64,000 bases of DNA from assembly GCA_964468745.1 (NCBI GenBank), contig CAYXVY010000337.1, positions 5,850 through 69,849 of the forward strand, written 5' to 3'. The DNA comes from JACPRB01 sp964468745. GTDB taxonomy: Bacteria; Planctomycetota; MHYJ01; JACPRB01. The translations under genes and the position numbers were made by a program. The notes under the pieces are model-generated. The model had not been told where the DNA came from and searched no databases. It worked only from the letters and a program-made list of their open reading frames with translations. Below, piece after piece: positions 38,730 through 47,392 of the stretch. Positions within the stretch are counted from its first letter, which is position 1. Each line of letters begins with the position of its first letter.

Positions 38730-40337
38730 ATGGACACCCTGCGGAGTCGCGTCAGTGCGTCGTCCCCGGAATTTCAGGCGTCAGCGGCGCATCATCGCAA
38801 GCTTGCGGAAATGCTCCGGGAGCGCGTCGGGAAGGCGCGCGCGGGAGGTCCGGCATCGGCCGTGGAGACGCAGCGGAAGCGCGGGAAGCTCCTCGTGCGC
38901 GAGCGAATCGAGCGTTTGCTCGATCCCGAGACGCCGTTCCTCGAGCTTTCGGCGCTCGCGGCCTGGGGACGTCATGACGGAGAGGCGCCCGGAGCGGGCG
39001 TGGTCACGGGGATCGGTCGCGTTTCGGGCCGCGAAGTGCTGATCGTCGCGAACGATCCGACCGTGAAGGGGGGCACGTACTTCCCCGAGACAATCAAGAA
39101 GCACATCCGCGCGCAGGAAGTGGCGATGGATAACCGTCTGCCGTGCGTCTATCTCGTCGACAGCGGTGGCGTGTTCCTGCCGCTCCAAGCAGAGGTGTTT
39201 CCGGACAAGGAGCACTTCGGCCGCATCTTCTACAACCAGGCGGTGATGAGCGCCGCGCGCATTCCGCAGGTGTCGGTCGTGCTCGGCATGTGCACCGCCG
39301 GCGGAGCCTACGTGCCGGCGATGTCGGACGAGAACGTCATCGTGAAGGGCGCGGGGACGATCTATCTCGGCGGGCCGCCGCTTGTGAAGGCCGCGACCGG
39401 CGAGGAAGTCACGGCCGAGGAACTTGGCGGCGGCGAGATGCACTCGCGCGTCTCCGGCGTCACGGATCATCTGGCCGAGAGCGAGGAGCACGCGCTGCGG
39501 ATCGCGCGCGATATCGTGGCGAACCTCAACATCGTCAAGCGCATCGATCTAGAGCTCGTGCCGCCGGAGGAACCCGCGTACCCCGGCGAGGAACTCTATG
39601 GCGTGCTTCCGACGGAGACTCGGCACCCCTACGACGTACGCGAAGTGATCGCCAGGCTTGTCGACGGCAGCCGATTTCACGAGTTCAAGGCGAACTACGG
39701 TACCACGCTGGTCACCGGGTTTGCGCGCTGGTGGGGATACCCGGTCGGCATCGTCGCCAACAACGGTGTCCTCTTCAGCCAGAGTGCGCAAAAGGGGGCT
39801 CATTTCGTCTCCCTGTGCTCGCAACGCCGCACGCCGCTGATCTTTCTCCAGAACATCACCGGATTCATGGTCGGCAAGCGGTACGAAGAGGGCGGGATCA
39901 CGAAGGATGGAGCGAAGATGGTGCAGGCGGTCGCAACCGCCGCGGTGCCGCGCATCACGGTCATCATCGGCGCGTCGCACGGAGCGGGGAACTACGCGAT
40001 GTGCGGTCGCGGGTATCGCCCGCGATTTCTCTTCACGTGGCCGAACGCGCGCATCAGTGTCATGGGCGCGGAACAGGCGGCGAGCGTGCTCGTCCAGATA
40101 AAGCGCGAACAGCTCGCCCGCGAGGGAAAGCAACTTTCGGCCGAGGAGGCGAAGAAGATCGCGGATCCCGTGCTTGAGAAATACGAGCGCGAAGGCGATC
40201 CGTACTTCGGGTCGGGCCAGCTGTGGGACGACGGCATCATCGATCCGGCGGAGACGCGGAAGATCGTGGCGCTCGCCCTGTCGGCGAGCCTCAACGCGCC
40301 CGTGGAGAATTCGATGGCCCCTGTTTACCGGATGTGA
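38730..40337 (+). CDS. mccB: Acyl-CoA carboxylase carboxyltransferase subunit (methylcrotonyl-CoA carboxylase beta)
   Basis: A 535-residue biotin-dependent carboxyltransferase. KRGKLLVRERIERLLDP near the N-terminus, VKGGTYFPETIKKHIRAQEVA, YLVDSGGVFLPLQAEVFPD and GPPLVKAATGEEV are the features that separate methylcrotonyl-CoA carboxylase beta subunits from propionyl-CoA ones. NITGFMVGKRYEEGGITKDG, ASHGAGNYAMCGRGY and FTWPNARISVMGAEQAA complete the C-terminal half. ATG 38730 gives the usual start. It is followed one base later by the hydratase gene and heads the leucine-degradation set with the biotin carboxylase and carrier genes downstream. Confidence 0.92.
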   Translation: MDTLRSRVSASSPEFQASAAHHRKLAEMLRERVGKARAGGPASAVETQRKRGKLLVRERIERLLDPETPFLELSALAAWGRHDGEAPGAGVVTGIGRVSGREVLIVANDPTVKGGTYFPETIKKHIRAQEVAMDNRLPCVYLVDSGGVFLPLQAEVFPDKEHFGRIFYNQAVMSAARIPQVSVVLGMCTAGGAYVPAMSDENVIVKGAGTIYLGGPPLVKAATGEEVTAEELGGGEMHSRVSGVTDHLAESEEHALRIARDIVANLNIVKRIDLELVPPEEPAYPGEELYGVLPTETRHPYDVREVIARLVDGSRFHEFKANYGTTLVTGFARWWGYPVGIVANNGVLFSQSAQKGAHFVSLCSQRRTPLIFLQNITGFMVGKRYEEGGITKDGAKMVQAVATAAVPRITVIIGASHGAGNYAMCGRGYRPRFLFTWPNARISVMGAEQAASVLVQIKREQLAREGKQLSAEEAKKIADPVLEKYEREGDPYFGSGQLWDDGIIDPAETRKIVALALSASLNAPVENSMAPVYRM

Positions 40338-40338
40338 C

Positions 40339-41109
40339 ATGGAGACGATCAAGGTCGAAACGAGCGGACCCGTCGCGCGCGTCACGCTGAACCGTCCCGA
40401 CGTGAAGAATGCGTTCAACGAGGTCGTCATAAAGGAACTGCGCGACACGTTCGTTGGAATGCCGGAGGCGGTGCGCGTCGTCGTGCTCACGGGGGCAGGC
40501 GATGTCTTCTGCGCGGGCGCCGACATCAACTGGATGAAGAAGTCGAAGTCGTACACCGAGGACCAGAACGCGGCGGACGCGGCGGCGATGAGCGGCATGT
40601 TCCGCGCGATCGACGAGAGTCCTCGCGCGGTGATCGGCCGCATCAACGGTGTCGCGCTCGGCGGGGGAACCGGATTGACGGCGGTCTGCGACATGGCCGT
40701 CGCGGTGGAAGGGGCGCAATTCGGATTCACCGAGGCACGGCTCGGGATCGTCCCCGCCGTGATTTCGGCGTACGTGCTGCCGAAGGTCGATGAATCCGCG
40801 GCGCGACGCTATTTCCTGACGGGTGAGCGTTTCGGTGCAGACGAGGCGAAGCGCATCGGACTCGTGCACGAGGTGGTGAAGCCTGAAGCGCTCGATGCAA
40901 AGGTGGACGAACTTGTGAAGGCCGTGCTCTCGTGCGGACCGAAGGCGGTCGGCATCGCGAAGCGGCTCATTCATGACGAGCGGCACATGTCGCGTGACGA
41001 GGCCGTCGCTTACACCGTGAAGACGATCTCGCGTGTCCGCGTGACGCCAGAGGCGCAGGAGGGGCTGGGCGCGTTCCTCGACAAGCGGAAACCCACTTGG
41101 GCTCAATGA
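40339..41109 (+). CDS. liuC: Enoyl-CoA hydratase family protein, probable methylglutaconyl-CoA hydratase
   Basis: A 256-residue crotonase-fold enzyme: VARVTLNRPDVKNAFNE, FCAGADINWMKK, INGVALGGGTGLTAVCDMAVA (oxyanion hole) and FGFTEARLGIVPAVIS. Position between the two carboxylase subunits points to hydration of 3-methylglutaconyl-CoA to HMG-CoA in leucine catabolism. ATG 40339 follows the mccB stop by one base; the stop overlaps the biotin carboxylase ATG (ATGA at 41106-41109). The reaction assignment is by context; crotonase paralogues cannot be told apart by eye. Confidence 0.88.
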   Translation: METIKVETSGPVARVTLNRPDVKNAFNEVVIKELRDTFVGMPEAVRVVVLTGAGDVFCAGADINWMKKSKSYTEDQNAADAAAMSGMFRAIDESPRAVIGRINGVALGGGTGLTAVCDMAVAVEGAQFGFTEARLGIVPAVISAYVLPKVDESAARRYFLTGERFGADEAKRIGLVHEVVKPEALDAKVDELVKAVLSCGPKAVGIAKRLIHDERHMSRDEAVAYTVKTISRVRVTPEAQEGLGAFLDKRKPTWAQ

Positions 41110-42530
41110 AGGTACTGGTCGCGAACCGGGGCGAGATCGCATGCCGCATCCTGCGCACGCTCCGCGAGATGGAAATCCCCTCCGTCGCCGTGTACAGCGA
41201 CGTCGACAAGGACGCGCCGCACGTGGAGCTCGCCGATGATGCTGTCGGACTCGGTGCGACAGACGGCTATCTCAAGCACGAACTTGTCATCGACGCAGCT
41301 AGAAGGACTCATTCGACGGCGATTCACCCGGGCTACGGATTCCTATCGCAGAGCGCGCCGTTCGCACGTGCTTGCCGCGATGCCGGGCTCATGTTCATCG
41401 GGCCGTCGCCCGAGTCCATGATTGCGCTCGGCGACAAGCGGGGCTCGCGAAAGACCGCGGAGGATCTTGGCGTGCCCGTCGTGCCGGGCGTGCGCGAATG
41501 CGACACGCTGGAATTGTGCAGGGCGGCCGGCGATACGATTGGGTACCCGATCCTCATCAAGGCGGCCGGCGGCGGAGGAGGGAAGGGGATGCGGCTCGTG
41601 AATTCGGCCGCCGAGTTGACGGACGCGTTCGAGGGCGCGAAGCGGGAGGCGCAAGCGTCGTTCGCGGATGACCGGCTCATCGTCGAGAAATATGTGGCGC
41701 CGGCGCGTCATGTCGAAGTGCAGATCATCGGCGACGGGACAGATGCAGTCGCGCTTGGCGACCGCGAGTGCAGCCTGCAGCGCCGCTACCAAAAGGTCAT
41801 CGAGGAGGGTCCGTCGAGCGGAATCACCGAGAAGACGCGGCAGGGACTATTCCAGTCCGCGGTGAAGCTCGCGCGCGCGACGAAGTACGCAAATGCCGGG
41901 ACCGTCGAGTTTCTCGTCGGTCCGGACGGTTCGCACTACTTCCTGGAGGTCAACACGCGCCTTCAGGTCGAGCATCCCGTGACGGAGATGTTGACGGGGC
42001 TCGATATCGTGCGCGCGCAGATCGAAATCGCGCGAGGCGGAAAGCTCCCTGCGTACGTGCCGCCGCGGGGTCACGCGATCGAGGCGCGGCTCAACGCGGA
42101 GGATCCGTACAACAGGTTCCTGCCTCAGTCCGGAAACGTGCTCGCGCTCGAGTGGCCGCAGATGCCGGGGGTGCGCGTGGACGCGGGAATCGTCCCGGGG
42201 TTCGAGGTGCGCCCGTTCTACGATCCGCTGCTCGCGAAGATCATCGCGCTGGCGTCGACGCGCGAGGGGGCCCGGCGACGTCTCATCGAGGCCCTTAGGG
42301 GGACGACGCTGCTGGGCGTCACGACCAATCAGCCCTTCCTGATCCAGCTCCTCGAGAGCGAGTTCTTCAGGAAGGGCGAGACGTTCACATCGACGCTTGA
42401 GTCCGTCGAGTGGATGGAGCCTCCGGTACCCGAGCACGTTGTTGCAGCGGCGCGAAGGGTGCTGGCCACGCGCGTCGACGTGAAGAGCGGGGGCGCGGGC
42501 GATCGATGGTCGCCCTGGAGCACACGATGA
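41106..42530 (+). CDS. mccA: Biotin carboxylase subunit of the methylcrotonyl-CoA carboxylase
   Basis: A 474-residue ATP-grasp biotin carboxylase: VLVANRGEIACRILRTLREM, AIHPGYGFLSQSAPFA, IKAAGGGGGKGMRLV (ATP loop), RDRECSLQRRYQKV-like segment GDRECSLQRRYQKVIEEGP, and FLEVNTRLQVEHPVTEM. Most acyl-CoA carboxylase alpha subunits are about 650-670 residues with the biotin carrier fused at the C-terminus; here the protein stops after the carboxylase domain and the carrier is the next gene. The stop overlaps the carrier ATG by ATGA, so the split subunits are translationally coupled. Confidence 0.93.
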   Translation: MKVLVANRGEIACRILRTLREMEIPSVAVYSDVDKDAPHVELADDAVGLGATDGYLKHELVIDAARRTHSTAIHPGYGFLSQSAPFARACRDAGLMFIGPSPESMIALGDKRGSRKTAEDLGVPVVPGVRECDTLELCRAAGDTIGYPILIKAAGGGGGKGMRLVNSAAELTDAFEGAKREAQASFADDRLIVEKYVAPARHVEVQIIGDGTDAVALGDRECSLQRRYQKVIEEGPSSGITEKTRQGLFQSAVKLARATKYANAGTVEFLVGPDGSHYFLEVNTRLQVEHPVTEMLTGLDIVRAQIEIARGGKLPAYVPPRGHAIEARLNAEDPYNRFLPQSGNVLALEWPQMPGVRVDAGIVPGFEVRPFYDPLLAKIIALASTREGARRRLIEALRGTTLLGVTTNQPFLIQLLESEFFRKGETFTSTLESVEWMEPPVPEHVVAAARRVLATRVDVKSGGAGDRWSPWSTR

Positions 42531-42856
42531 AACTCAGGATCGTCCGGACGGCGACCGGCGTCTGGGTCGGTTGGTCGGGTCGCGCGAAATTCTTCGGTGC
42601 GGAGCGAACCGTGGCCGCTGCATCCGCCGCAGGTCATGACGAGGTGCGCGCGCCCATGACGGGCAAGGTCGTGAAGCTCAACGTCGCCGTCGGCGCGAAG
42701 GTGAAGGCGAACGACGTGGTCGCCATCATGGAAGCGATGAAGATGGAGTATCGTCTCGCCGCACCGCACTCGGGTACGGTCGACGGCGTGACCTGCAAGG
42801 AAGGCGAGCTGGTCGATCTCGGGAAGCCGCTCGTTTCGATCAAGCCCGACGGCTAG
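42527..42856 (+). CDS. Biotin carboxyl carrier subunit of the acyl-CoA carboxylase
   Basis: A 109-residue biotinyl-lipoyl domain protein. The C-terminal part has the carrier signature VVAIMEAMKMEYRLAAPHSG, whose Lys in A-M-K-M is the biotinylation site, after DEVRAPMTGKVVKLNV. The N-terminal 40 residues (KLRIVRTATGVWVGWSGRAK) resemble the tail linker of MccA. ATG 42527 overlaps the mccA stop. It overlaps the end of the minus-strand gene at 42853 by four bases. Confidence 0.92.
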   Translation: MKLRIVRTATGVWVGWSGRAKFFGAERTVAAASAAGHDEVRAPMTGKVVKLNVAVGAKVKANDVVAIMEAMKMEYRLAAPHSGTVDGVTCKEGELVDLGKPLVSIKPDG

Positions 42857-43296
42857 ACCATCCGGCGAAGCTCGACGAGAGCGCCGGCCACGCGTTTCAC
42901 GTACCAGTCGGCGCCGAGAAAGCGGACGACGCCGCCGGGTGCGAGATCGGACCGTTCGCGGCTGAGTTGCACGAGGAAGGTGTCCTTGGAGACGGCGCGC
43001 TGAGCGACGATGTCCGCGGCGGCCAAGTCATCCTTCACAGGACGGCCCGCGGCAAGTTCGTACATCCGCCGGAAGCCGCTGTCGGTGAATCCGCGGTGGG
43101 TGCGCTTGAGTTCGGGCAGCGCCTGATCGGCAGCGATTCCGTCGTCGTGCATCTTCCTCGCCGTCGCGATGACCTTCTTCATCAGCTCCTTCGTGTAGCT
43201 GATGCCGACCATCGTCATGCTCTCGCGCGGCATGCGGAGTTCGCGAGTATCGCCGAGTTTCTGCGTGCGGCGCGTCTCGTCAGCCATCGCCGACAT
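42853..43296 (-). CDS. Uncharacterised protein coupled to rpiB
   Basis: A 147-residue soluble protein with two parts: a helical N-terminal half (YTKELMKKVIATARKMHDDG) and a C-terminal half with strand character (FLVQLSRERSDLAPGGVVRF, WYVKRVAGALVELRRMV). No recognised domain. The ATG at 43296 overlaps the rpiB stop (TAATG), so the two are translated together. It is convergent with the biotin carrier gene. Confidence 0.65.
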   Translation of the reverse strand: MSAMADETRRTQKLGDTRELRMPRESMTMVGISYTKELMKKVIATARKMHDDGIAADQALPELKRTHRGFTDSGFRRMYELAAGRPVKDDLAAADIVAQRAVSKDTFLVQLSRERSDLAPGGVVRFLGADWYVKRVAGALVELRRMV

Positions 43297-43748
43297 TAAG
43301 GCACGGCCGTTGGCGGAAGTCCACCATCGACCATGCGGATGCGCCGCTCGTGACGCCCGCCCTCAAATGGAGTCGCGAGCCAGATGCGCACGATCTCGAG
43401 CGCCGTGTTGATCGACATCATGCGCTGCCCAAGCGAAAGGACGTTTGCGTCGTTGTGCGCGCGTGCGAGCCGCGCCGATTCCGCATTCCAGCAAAGCGCG
43501 CATCTCACGCCCTTCACGCGATTGGCGACGATCGCCTCGCCGTTCCCGGATCCGCCCAGGACAATGCCTCGCTCGTGGTCGCCGCGCGCGACGGATTCCG
43601 CGACAGGGCGGATGAAGAGCGGGTAGTCCACGGGCTCGGCGGAGCTTGTCCCGAAATCGCGAACGTCGTGCCCCTCACGCGCGAGAAACTCGATAAGGCG
43701 CTGTTTGTAATCGTATCCGGCGTGATCGGAACCGATGGCGAGCTTCAC
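43296..43748 (-). CDS. rpiB: Ribose 5-phosphate isomerase B
   Basis: A 150-residue RpiB/LacAB-family enzyme interconverting ribose 5-phosphate and ribulose 5-phosphate. KLAIGSDHAGYDYKQRLIEF at the N-terminus, VDYPLFIRPVAESVA and VLGGSGNGEAIVANRVKG are clear. The GGSGNGE loop has Glu in place of the Cys-Gly-Thr loop of E. coli RpiB, i.e. the Mycobacterium tuberculosis type, where the Glu acts as base. GTG 43748 gives the expected N-terminus. It interrupts the leucine-catabolism genes on the opposite strand. Confidence 0.93.
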   Translation of the reverse strand: MKLAIGSDHAGYDYKQRLIEFLAREGHDVRDFGTSSAEPVDYPLFIRPVAESVARGDHERGIVLGGSGNGEAIVANRVKGVRCALCWNAESARLARAHNDANVLSLGQRMMSINTALEIVRIWLATPFEGGRHERRIRMVDGGLPPTAVP

Positions 43749-43810
43749 CCGCGGATTGTAGCGCGCGATTCGCTTGCGCACAGCACGGCCTCGATTCCAC
43801 AATCTGCCGC

Positions 43811-44659
43811 ATGATCCGGATCGTCGAAGTGGGCCCTCGCGACGGACTGCAGAACGAGCAGACGACGATTCCGACCGACGCGAAGGTGGCGTACATCGAC
43901 GCGCTCTCGTCCTCGGGAGTCTCGGAGATCGAGGCGAGCGCATTCGTGTCGCCGAAGTGGATCCCGCAGCTGTCCGACGCTTCCGAAGTGTTCAAGCGGA
44001 TCGTCCGCAACCCGAAGGTGGTCTACTCGGCACTCGTACCCAACATGCAGGGGCTGGACCGTGCCGTTGAGGCGAAGGTGGACAAGGTCTCGGTGTTCAC
44101 GGCCGCGAGCGAGACGTTCAATCGGAAGAACATCAATGCGTCGATCGCGGAGTCGATCGAGCGGTTCGCGCCCGTCCTTCAGCGCTCGAAGCAGCTCAAG
44201 TTGCCGGTGCGGGGCTACGTTTCGACGTGCTTCTGGTGCCCCTACGAAGGGAAGATCGAGGCGCAGAAGGCGATCGACGTCGTCATGAAGCTGATCGATC
44301 TGGGCGTCGACGAGGTGTCGATCGGCGACACCATCGGCAAGGCGGACGCGAACGAAGTGCGCGATTTCGTGCAGCTGCTCGTGCCGCGGGTGCCGGTCGG
44401 AAAAGTCGCGATGCACTTCCATGACACCTACAAACACGCGCACGAGAACGCACTGCTCTCGTGGCGCTTCGGCATCACGACTTTCGACTCGAGCGCGGGG
44501 GGGATCGGCGGATGCCCGTATGCGCCCGGCGCTTCGGGCAACGTGGCGACCGAGTCGCTCGTCTGGACGCTGCGGGAGGCCGGCGCGGCGGTGGGCGTGA
44601 ATCTCGAAGCGATCGCGAAGGCCCGCGCGATCATTGCCCCGGCCCTCGGGCGAATCTAA
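43811..44659 (+). CDS. Hydroxymethylglutaryl-CoA lyase
   Basis: A 282-residue TIM-barrel enzyme that splits HMG-CoA into acetyl-CoA and acetoacetate, the last step of leucine catabolism. Landmarks: IVEVGPRDGLQNEQ (catalytic Arg/Asp), EASAFVSPKWIPQ, VSTCFWCPYEG, MHFHDTYKHAHEN (metal His ligands) and AGGIGGCPYAPGASGN with the catalytic Cys. It is 9 nt upstream of the cstA gene and on the same strand as the carboxylase genes about 1 kb earlier. Confidence 0.95.
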   Translation: MIRIVEVGPRDGLQNEQTTIPTDAKVAYIDALSSSGVSEIEASAFVSPKWIPQLSDASEVFKRIVRNPKVVYSALVPNMQGLDRAVEAKVDKVSVFTAASETFNRKNINASIAESIERFAPVLQRSKQLKLPVRGYVSTCFWCPYEGKIEAQKAIDVVMKLIDLGVDEVSIGDTIGKADANEVRDFVQLLVPRVPVGKVAMHFHDTYKHAHENALLSWRFGITTFDSSAGGIGGCPYAPGASGNVATESLVWTLREAGAAVGVNLEAIAKARAIIAPALGRI

Positions 44660-44668
44660 CATCGCGGC

Positions 44669-46366
44669 ATGTCGCTGCCGCTGCTGGCGATCATCGTTCT
44701 CTCGGCGCTCGCGCTGGGCTACACGTTTTACGGGCGCTTTATCGCGCGGCAGTACGCGCTCGACGACGGGGCGAAGACGCCTGCGGAACAGGTGAACGAC
44801 GGCGTCGACTTCGTGCCGACGAAGCCGTTCTACCTGCTGGGCCAGCACTTCAGCGCGATCGCCGCGGCGGGTCCCATCGTCGGGCCGATCGTGGCCTGCC
44901 AGCAGTTTGGCTGGTTGCCGTGCATCCTGTGGATCGGACTGGGGGTGATCTTCGTCGGAGCGGTGCACGACTTCAGCGCGCTGGTCGCGAGCGTGCGCCA
45001 CAAGGCGCGGACGATCGCCGAAATCGTGAAGGAGAATCTCGGTCGGCGTGCGTGGATCGCGATTCTCGCGTTCATCTGGATCGCGCTCGTGTATGTGATC
45101 GTCGCGTTCGCGGACGTGACAGCGTCGACATTCATGGGCAAGACTGAGGAGCTGGAGGGGAAATTGCCCTTCAATGCGGGCGGCGCGGTCGCCGCCGCCT
45201 CGATAATCTACCTGATCCTGGCGGTGGTGATGGGGTTGGTCCAGAAGCGCTTCAAGCCGCCGCTCGGCGCCATGACGGCGATCTTCGTGCCTGCCACGCT
45301 CGCGGCGGTGTGGCTCGGTACGAAAATCTCGACGCTGCTCGTCTTCTCGCACATGACGTGGGCTGTCGCGATCATGGTCTACTGCTTCGTCGCGTCGCTT
45401 ATCCCGGTCTGGACCCTCCTGCAGCCGCGGGGGTATCTCGGTGGATTCGTTCTTTACATGGCGCTGGCGGTGGGCCTGATCGGCATCTTCTTCGGTGGGT
45501 TCGAGATCCTGCAGCCGGCGACGACGTCGGTGCCGCTGCTGGGATTTGAGAAGTCGCTCTTCCCGTTCCTCTTCGTGACGATCGCCTGCGGCGCGTGCAG
45601 CGGCTTCCACGGCCTGGTGTGCAGTGGAACCACGTCGAAGCAGATCGCGCGCGAGTCCGATTGCAAGCCGGTGGGATACGGCGGAATGCTGCTCGAGGGG
45701 TTTGTCGCGCTGATCGCCCTGGCCACGATCATGATCGTTGCGGTGCCGGCGAACGGAAAGTATGCGGGGCCGGGCAGGATCTACGGAGACGGCATCGCGC
45801 AGTTCCTGTGCGTGATCTTGGGGAAGGGGGCGCTCACATTCGCCATGACATTCGGCGCGATGGCATTTTCCACGTTCGTCTTCGACACGCTCGACGTTGC
45901 TACGCGGCTGGGGCGCTACATTCTGCAGGAGCTTTTCGGGTCGCACGGGACAGTCGGCGCGATCGTGGGCACGGCCGCGACTGCGGGCGTGCCGCTTCTC
46001 GTCCTGATCGGCGCGGGCGAAGGCGGGTACAAGACGTTTTGGGTACTGTTCGGAACGTCGAATCAGCTCTTGGCCGCTCTCACGCTGCTGGCCATTTCGG
46101 TTTGGCTGAAGCGGTCGGGCAGGCGCTGCTGGTTCACCGTGCTGCCCATGCTCTTCGTGATGACCATCACGCTCTGGTCGCTTGCCGGCCAGGCCCGAGG
46201 CTTCTTTCGGTCCATGAAGAACGCCGAAGGCGCGATCCAGGCCACGCCGCTCGCGAACGGAGTCGTTGCGGTGGTTCTGATTGCGCTCACGACTCTGCTG
46301 ATTCTGGACGCCGTTCTCGCCTTGCGCCGTCCGCCTACCGCCCCGCCCGCGACCGTTCCAACTTAG
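44669..46366 (+). CDS. cstA: Carbon starvation protein CstA family transporter
   Basis: A 565-residue membrane protein with about 15 hydrophobic segments. CstA signatures: YTFYGRFIARQYALDDGAKT, NDGVDFVPTKPFYLLGQHFS, AAAGPIVGPIVA, CGACSGFHGLVCSGTTSKQI and WVLFGTSNQLLAALTLL. CstA proteins import pyruvate or peptides when carbon is limiting. It is 9 nt downstream of the HMG-CoA lyase gene, so they are probably co-transcribed. Its last 32 bases overlap the end of the convergent UGA-containing gene. Confidence 0.93.
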   Translation: MSLPLLAIIVLSALALGYTFYGRFIARQYALDDGAKTPAEQVNDGVDFVPTKPFYLLGQHFSAIAAAGPIVGPIVACQQFGWLPCILWIGLGVIFVGAVHDFSALVASVRHKARTIAEIVKENLGRRAWIAILAFIWIALVYVIVAFADVTASTFMGKTEELEGKLPFNAGGAVAAASIIYLILAVVMGLVQKRFKPPLGAMTAIFVPATLAAVWLGTKISTLLVFSHMTWAVAIMVYCFVASLIPVWTLLQPRGYLGGFVLYMALAVGLIGIFFGGFEILQPATTSVPLLGFEKSLFPFLFVTIACGACSGFHGLVCSGTTSKQIARESDCKPVGYGGMLLEGFVALIALATIMIVAVPANGKYAGPGRIYGDGIAQFLCVILGKGALTFAMTFGAMAFSTFVFDTLDVATRLGRYILQELFGSHGTVGAIVGTAATAGVPLLVLIGAGEGGYKTFWVLFGTSNQLLAALTLLAISVWLKRSGRRCWFTVLPMLFVMTITLWSLAGQARGFFRSMKNAEGAIQATPLANGVVAVVLIALTTLLILDAVLALRRPPTAPPATVPT

Positions 46367-47363
46367 CTCGCGCGTCGCGCACCCACGATGAAAATTCGGC
46401 GTGCCTGTCGTGCGGCGGCTGAGAGAAGGCCAGGACCGTGACCTCTGCATCGCCGAGGGCCGCGGCAATCGATGCGTGCGTCGCGCTGTCCGCGGGCGCC
46501 GTCGCGATCGTGGCGCGCAGCCGCTCGAGCGTACGGTCCCGTGCGCGCGCAATCGCAGCCGCGTGGTCCGGGAGCGCGGACAGTCGGGCGATGCCCGCGT
46601 TGCAGCGCGCTTCGACGTCGAACCCGGCGAGATACCCGCCCGTCACGAGTGCGCCGCGGACATCTTCCGCCCTCGGATGCCCGCCGATCTCCTTGAGCAG
46701 CATCTCCGCCTCTGCGATGAACGCGTCGCGATCCGTCGGAGAGAACCCCCTGCCGTCCTTGACGCGCGTCGTGCACGCACGCACGCGCGCCACGACGCCG
46801 AGCTCAGAATCATCCGCGACGCCGAGCGCCGTCTCGCGCAGCTGGCGATGCCTGCAGAGCCCTTCCATGCGGTCGGCCCACACGTCGAATTGGGCTGCCG
46901 AGCGGCACGACCGCCAGCGGCGCTCGAATTCCTCGATGCTCACGCGTTCGCCCAGTCCCTGCCGGATGCGCTGCACCAGCAGCTCAGGAAAACGTTCGAC
47001 GTACTCCTGCGCACAGGGGCCTGTTGCGGTGTCCGCCCAGAACTGGTCGATTGTTTCTCCCTGCGCGTCGCGGACCACGATCCACAGCAGGTCGTCCACG
47101 ACGTCGAATCTGCGGCGGAGTTCACCGGCTTCGGCGCGCCGCACGGCCGCCACCGGCACACGCGCGCACAGCTCCGCGACGTCGGGGGAGCGAAGCAGGA
47201 CCGCCTCGCCGCACGGGATCAGGTCTCAGTGGACAGGGGCGTCGATCCCGATCAGCAGCACGCGCGCCAAGGCCGTGTCTCCGCTCCAGCGCGGCGCAGG
47301 CGGCACATCGACGGCCACAACGGCTCCGCCCAGCACGAGGGCCGCGATCAGTCGCGCGTGCAT
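46335..47363 (-). CDS. Extracytoplasmic protein with an in-frame UGA (candidate selenoprotein)
   Basis: ATG 47363 starts a signal-like N-terminus (MHARLIAALVLGGAVVAVDV), and codon 46 is TGA (47228-47226). The same frame then runs on to 46335, giving 342 residues if UGA is read: ...GIDAPVH-U-DLIPCGEAVLLRS. The 22 codons between the TGA and the first conventional start beyond it (GTG 47159) have almost only G or C at third positions, like the flanking coding sequence, and contain no ATG or GTG. A TATAGT box (47375-47370) lies 6 nt before ATG 47363. The C-terminal 270 residues are helical with several Cys and no recognised domain. A nonsense mutation or separate downstream gene is the alternative. 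Confidence 0.62.
47190..47209 (-). promoter_or_regulatory. Candidate bacterial SECIS hairpin with GGUC loop
   Basis: On the minus strand GCGAGGC pairs with GCTTCGC (7 bp, one G-U) around the loop GGTCCT. The loop starts 24 nt after the UGA at 47226, within the 16-37 nt range known for bacterial SECIS. The E. coli fdhF SECIS loop is AGGUCU, so GGUC is shared with it and with the VKOR hairpin at 52585-52600. Confidence 0.55.
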
Positions 47364-47392
47364 CGCACCACTATACACGCAGCGGGGGCCGG

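Noticed and set aside
43745..46552. 935-codon minus-strand frame opposite HMG-CoA lyase and CstA
   Set aside because: Arg/His/Asp-rich composition typical of antisense frames; both plus-strand genes are confidently identified.
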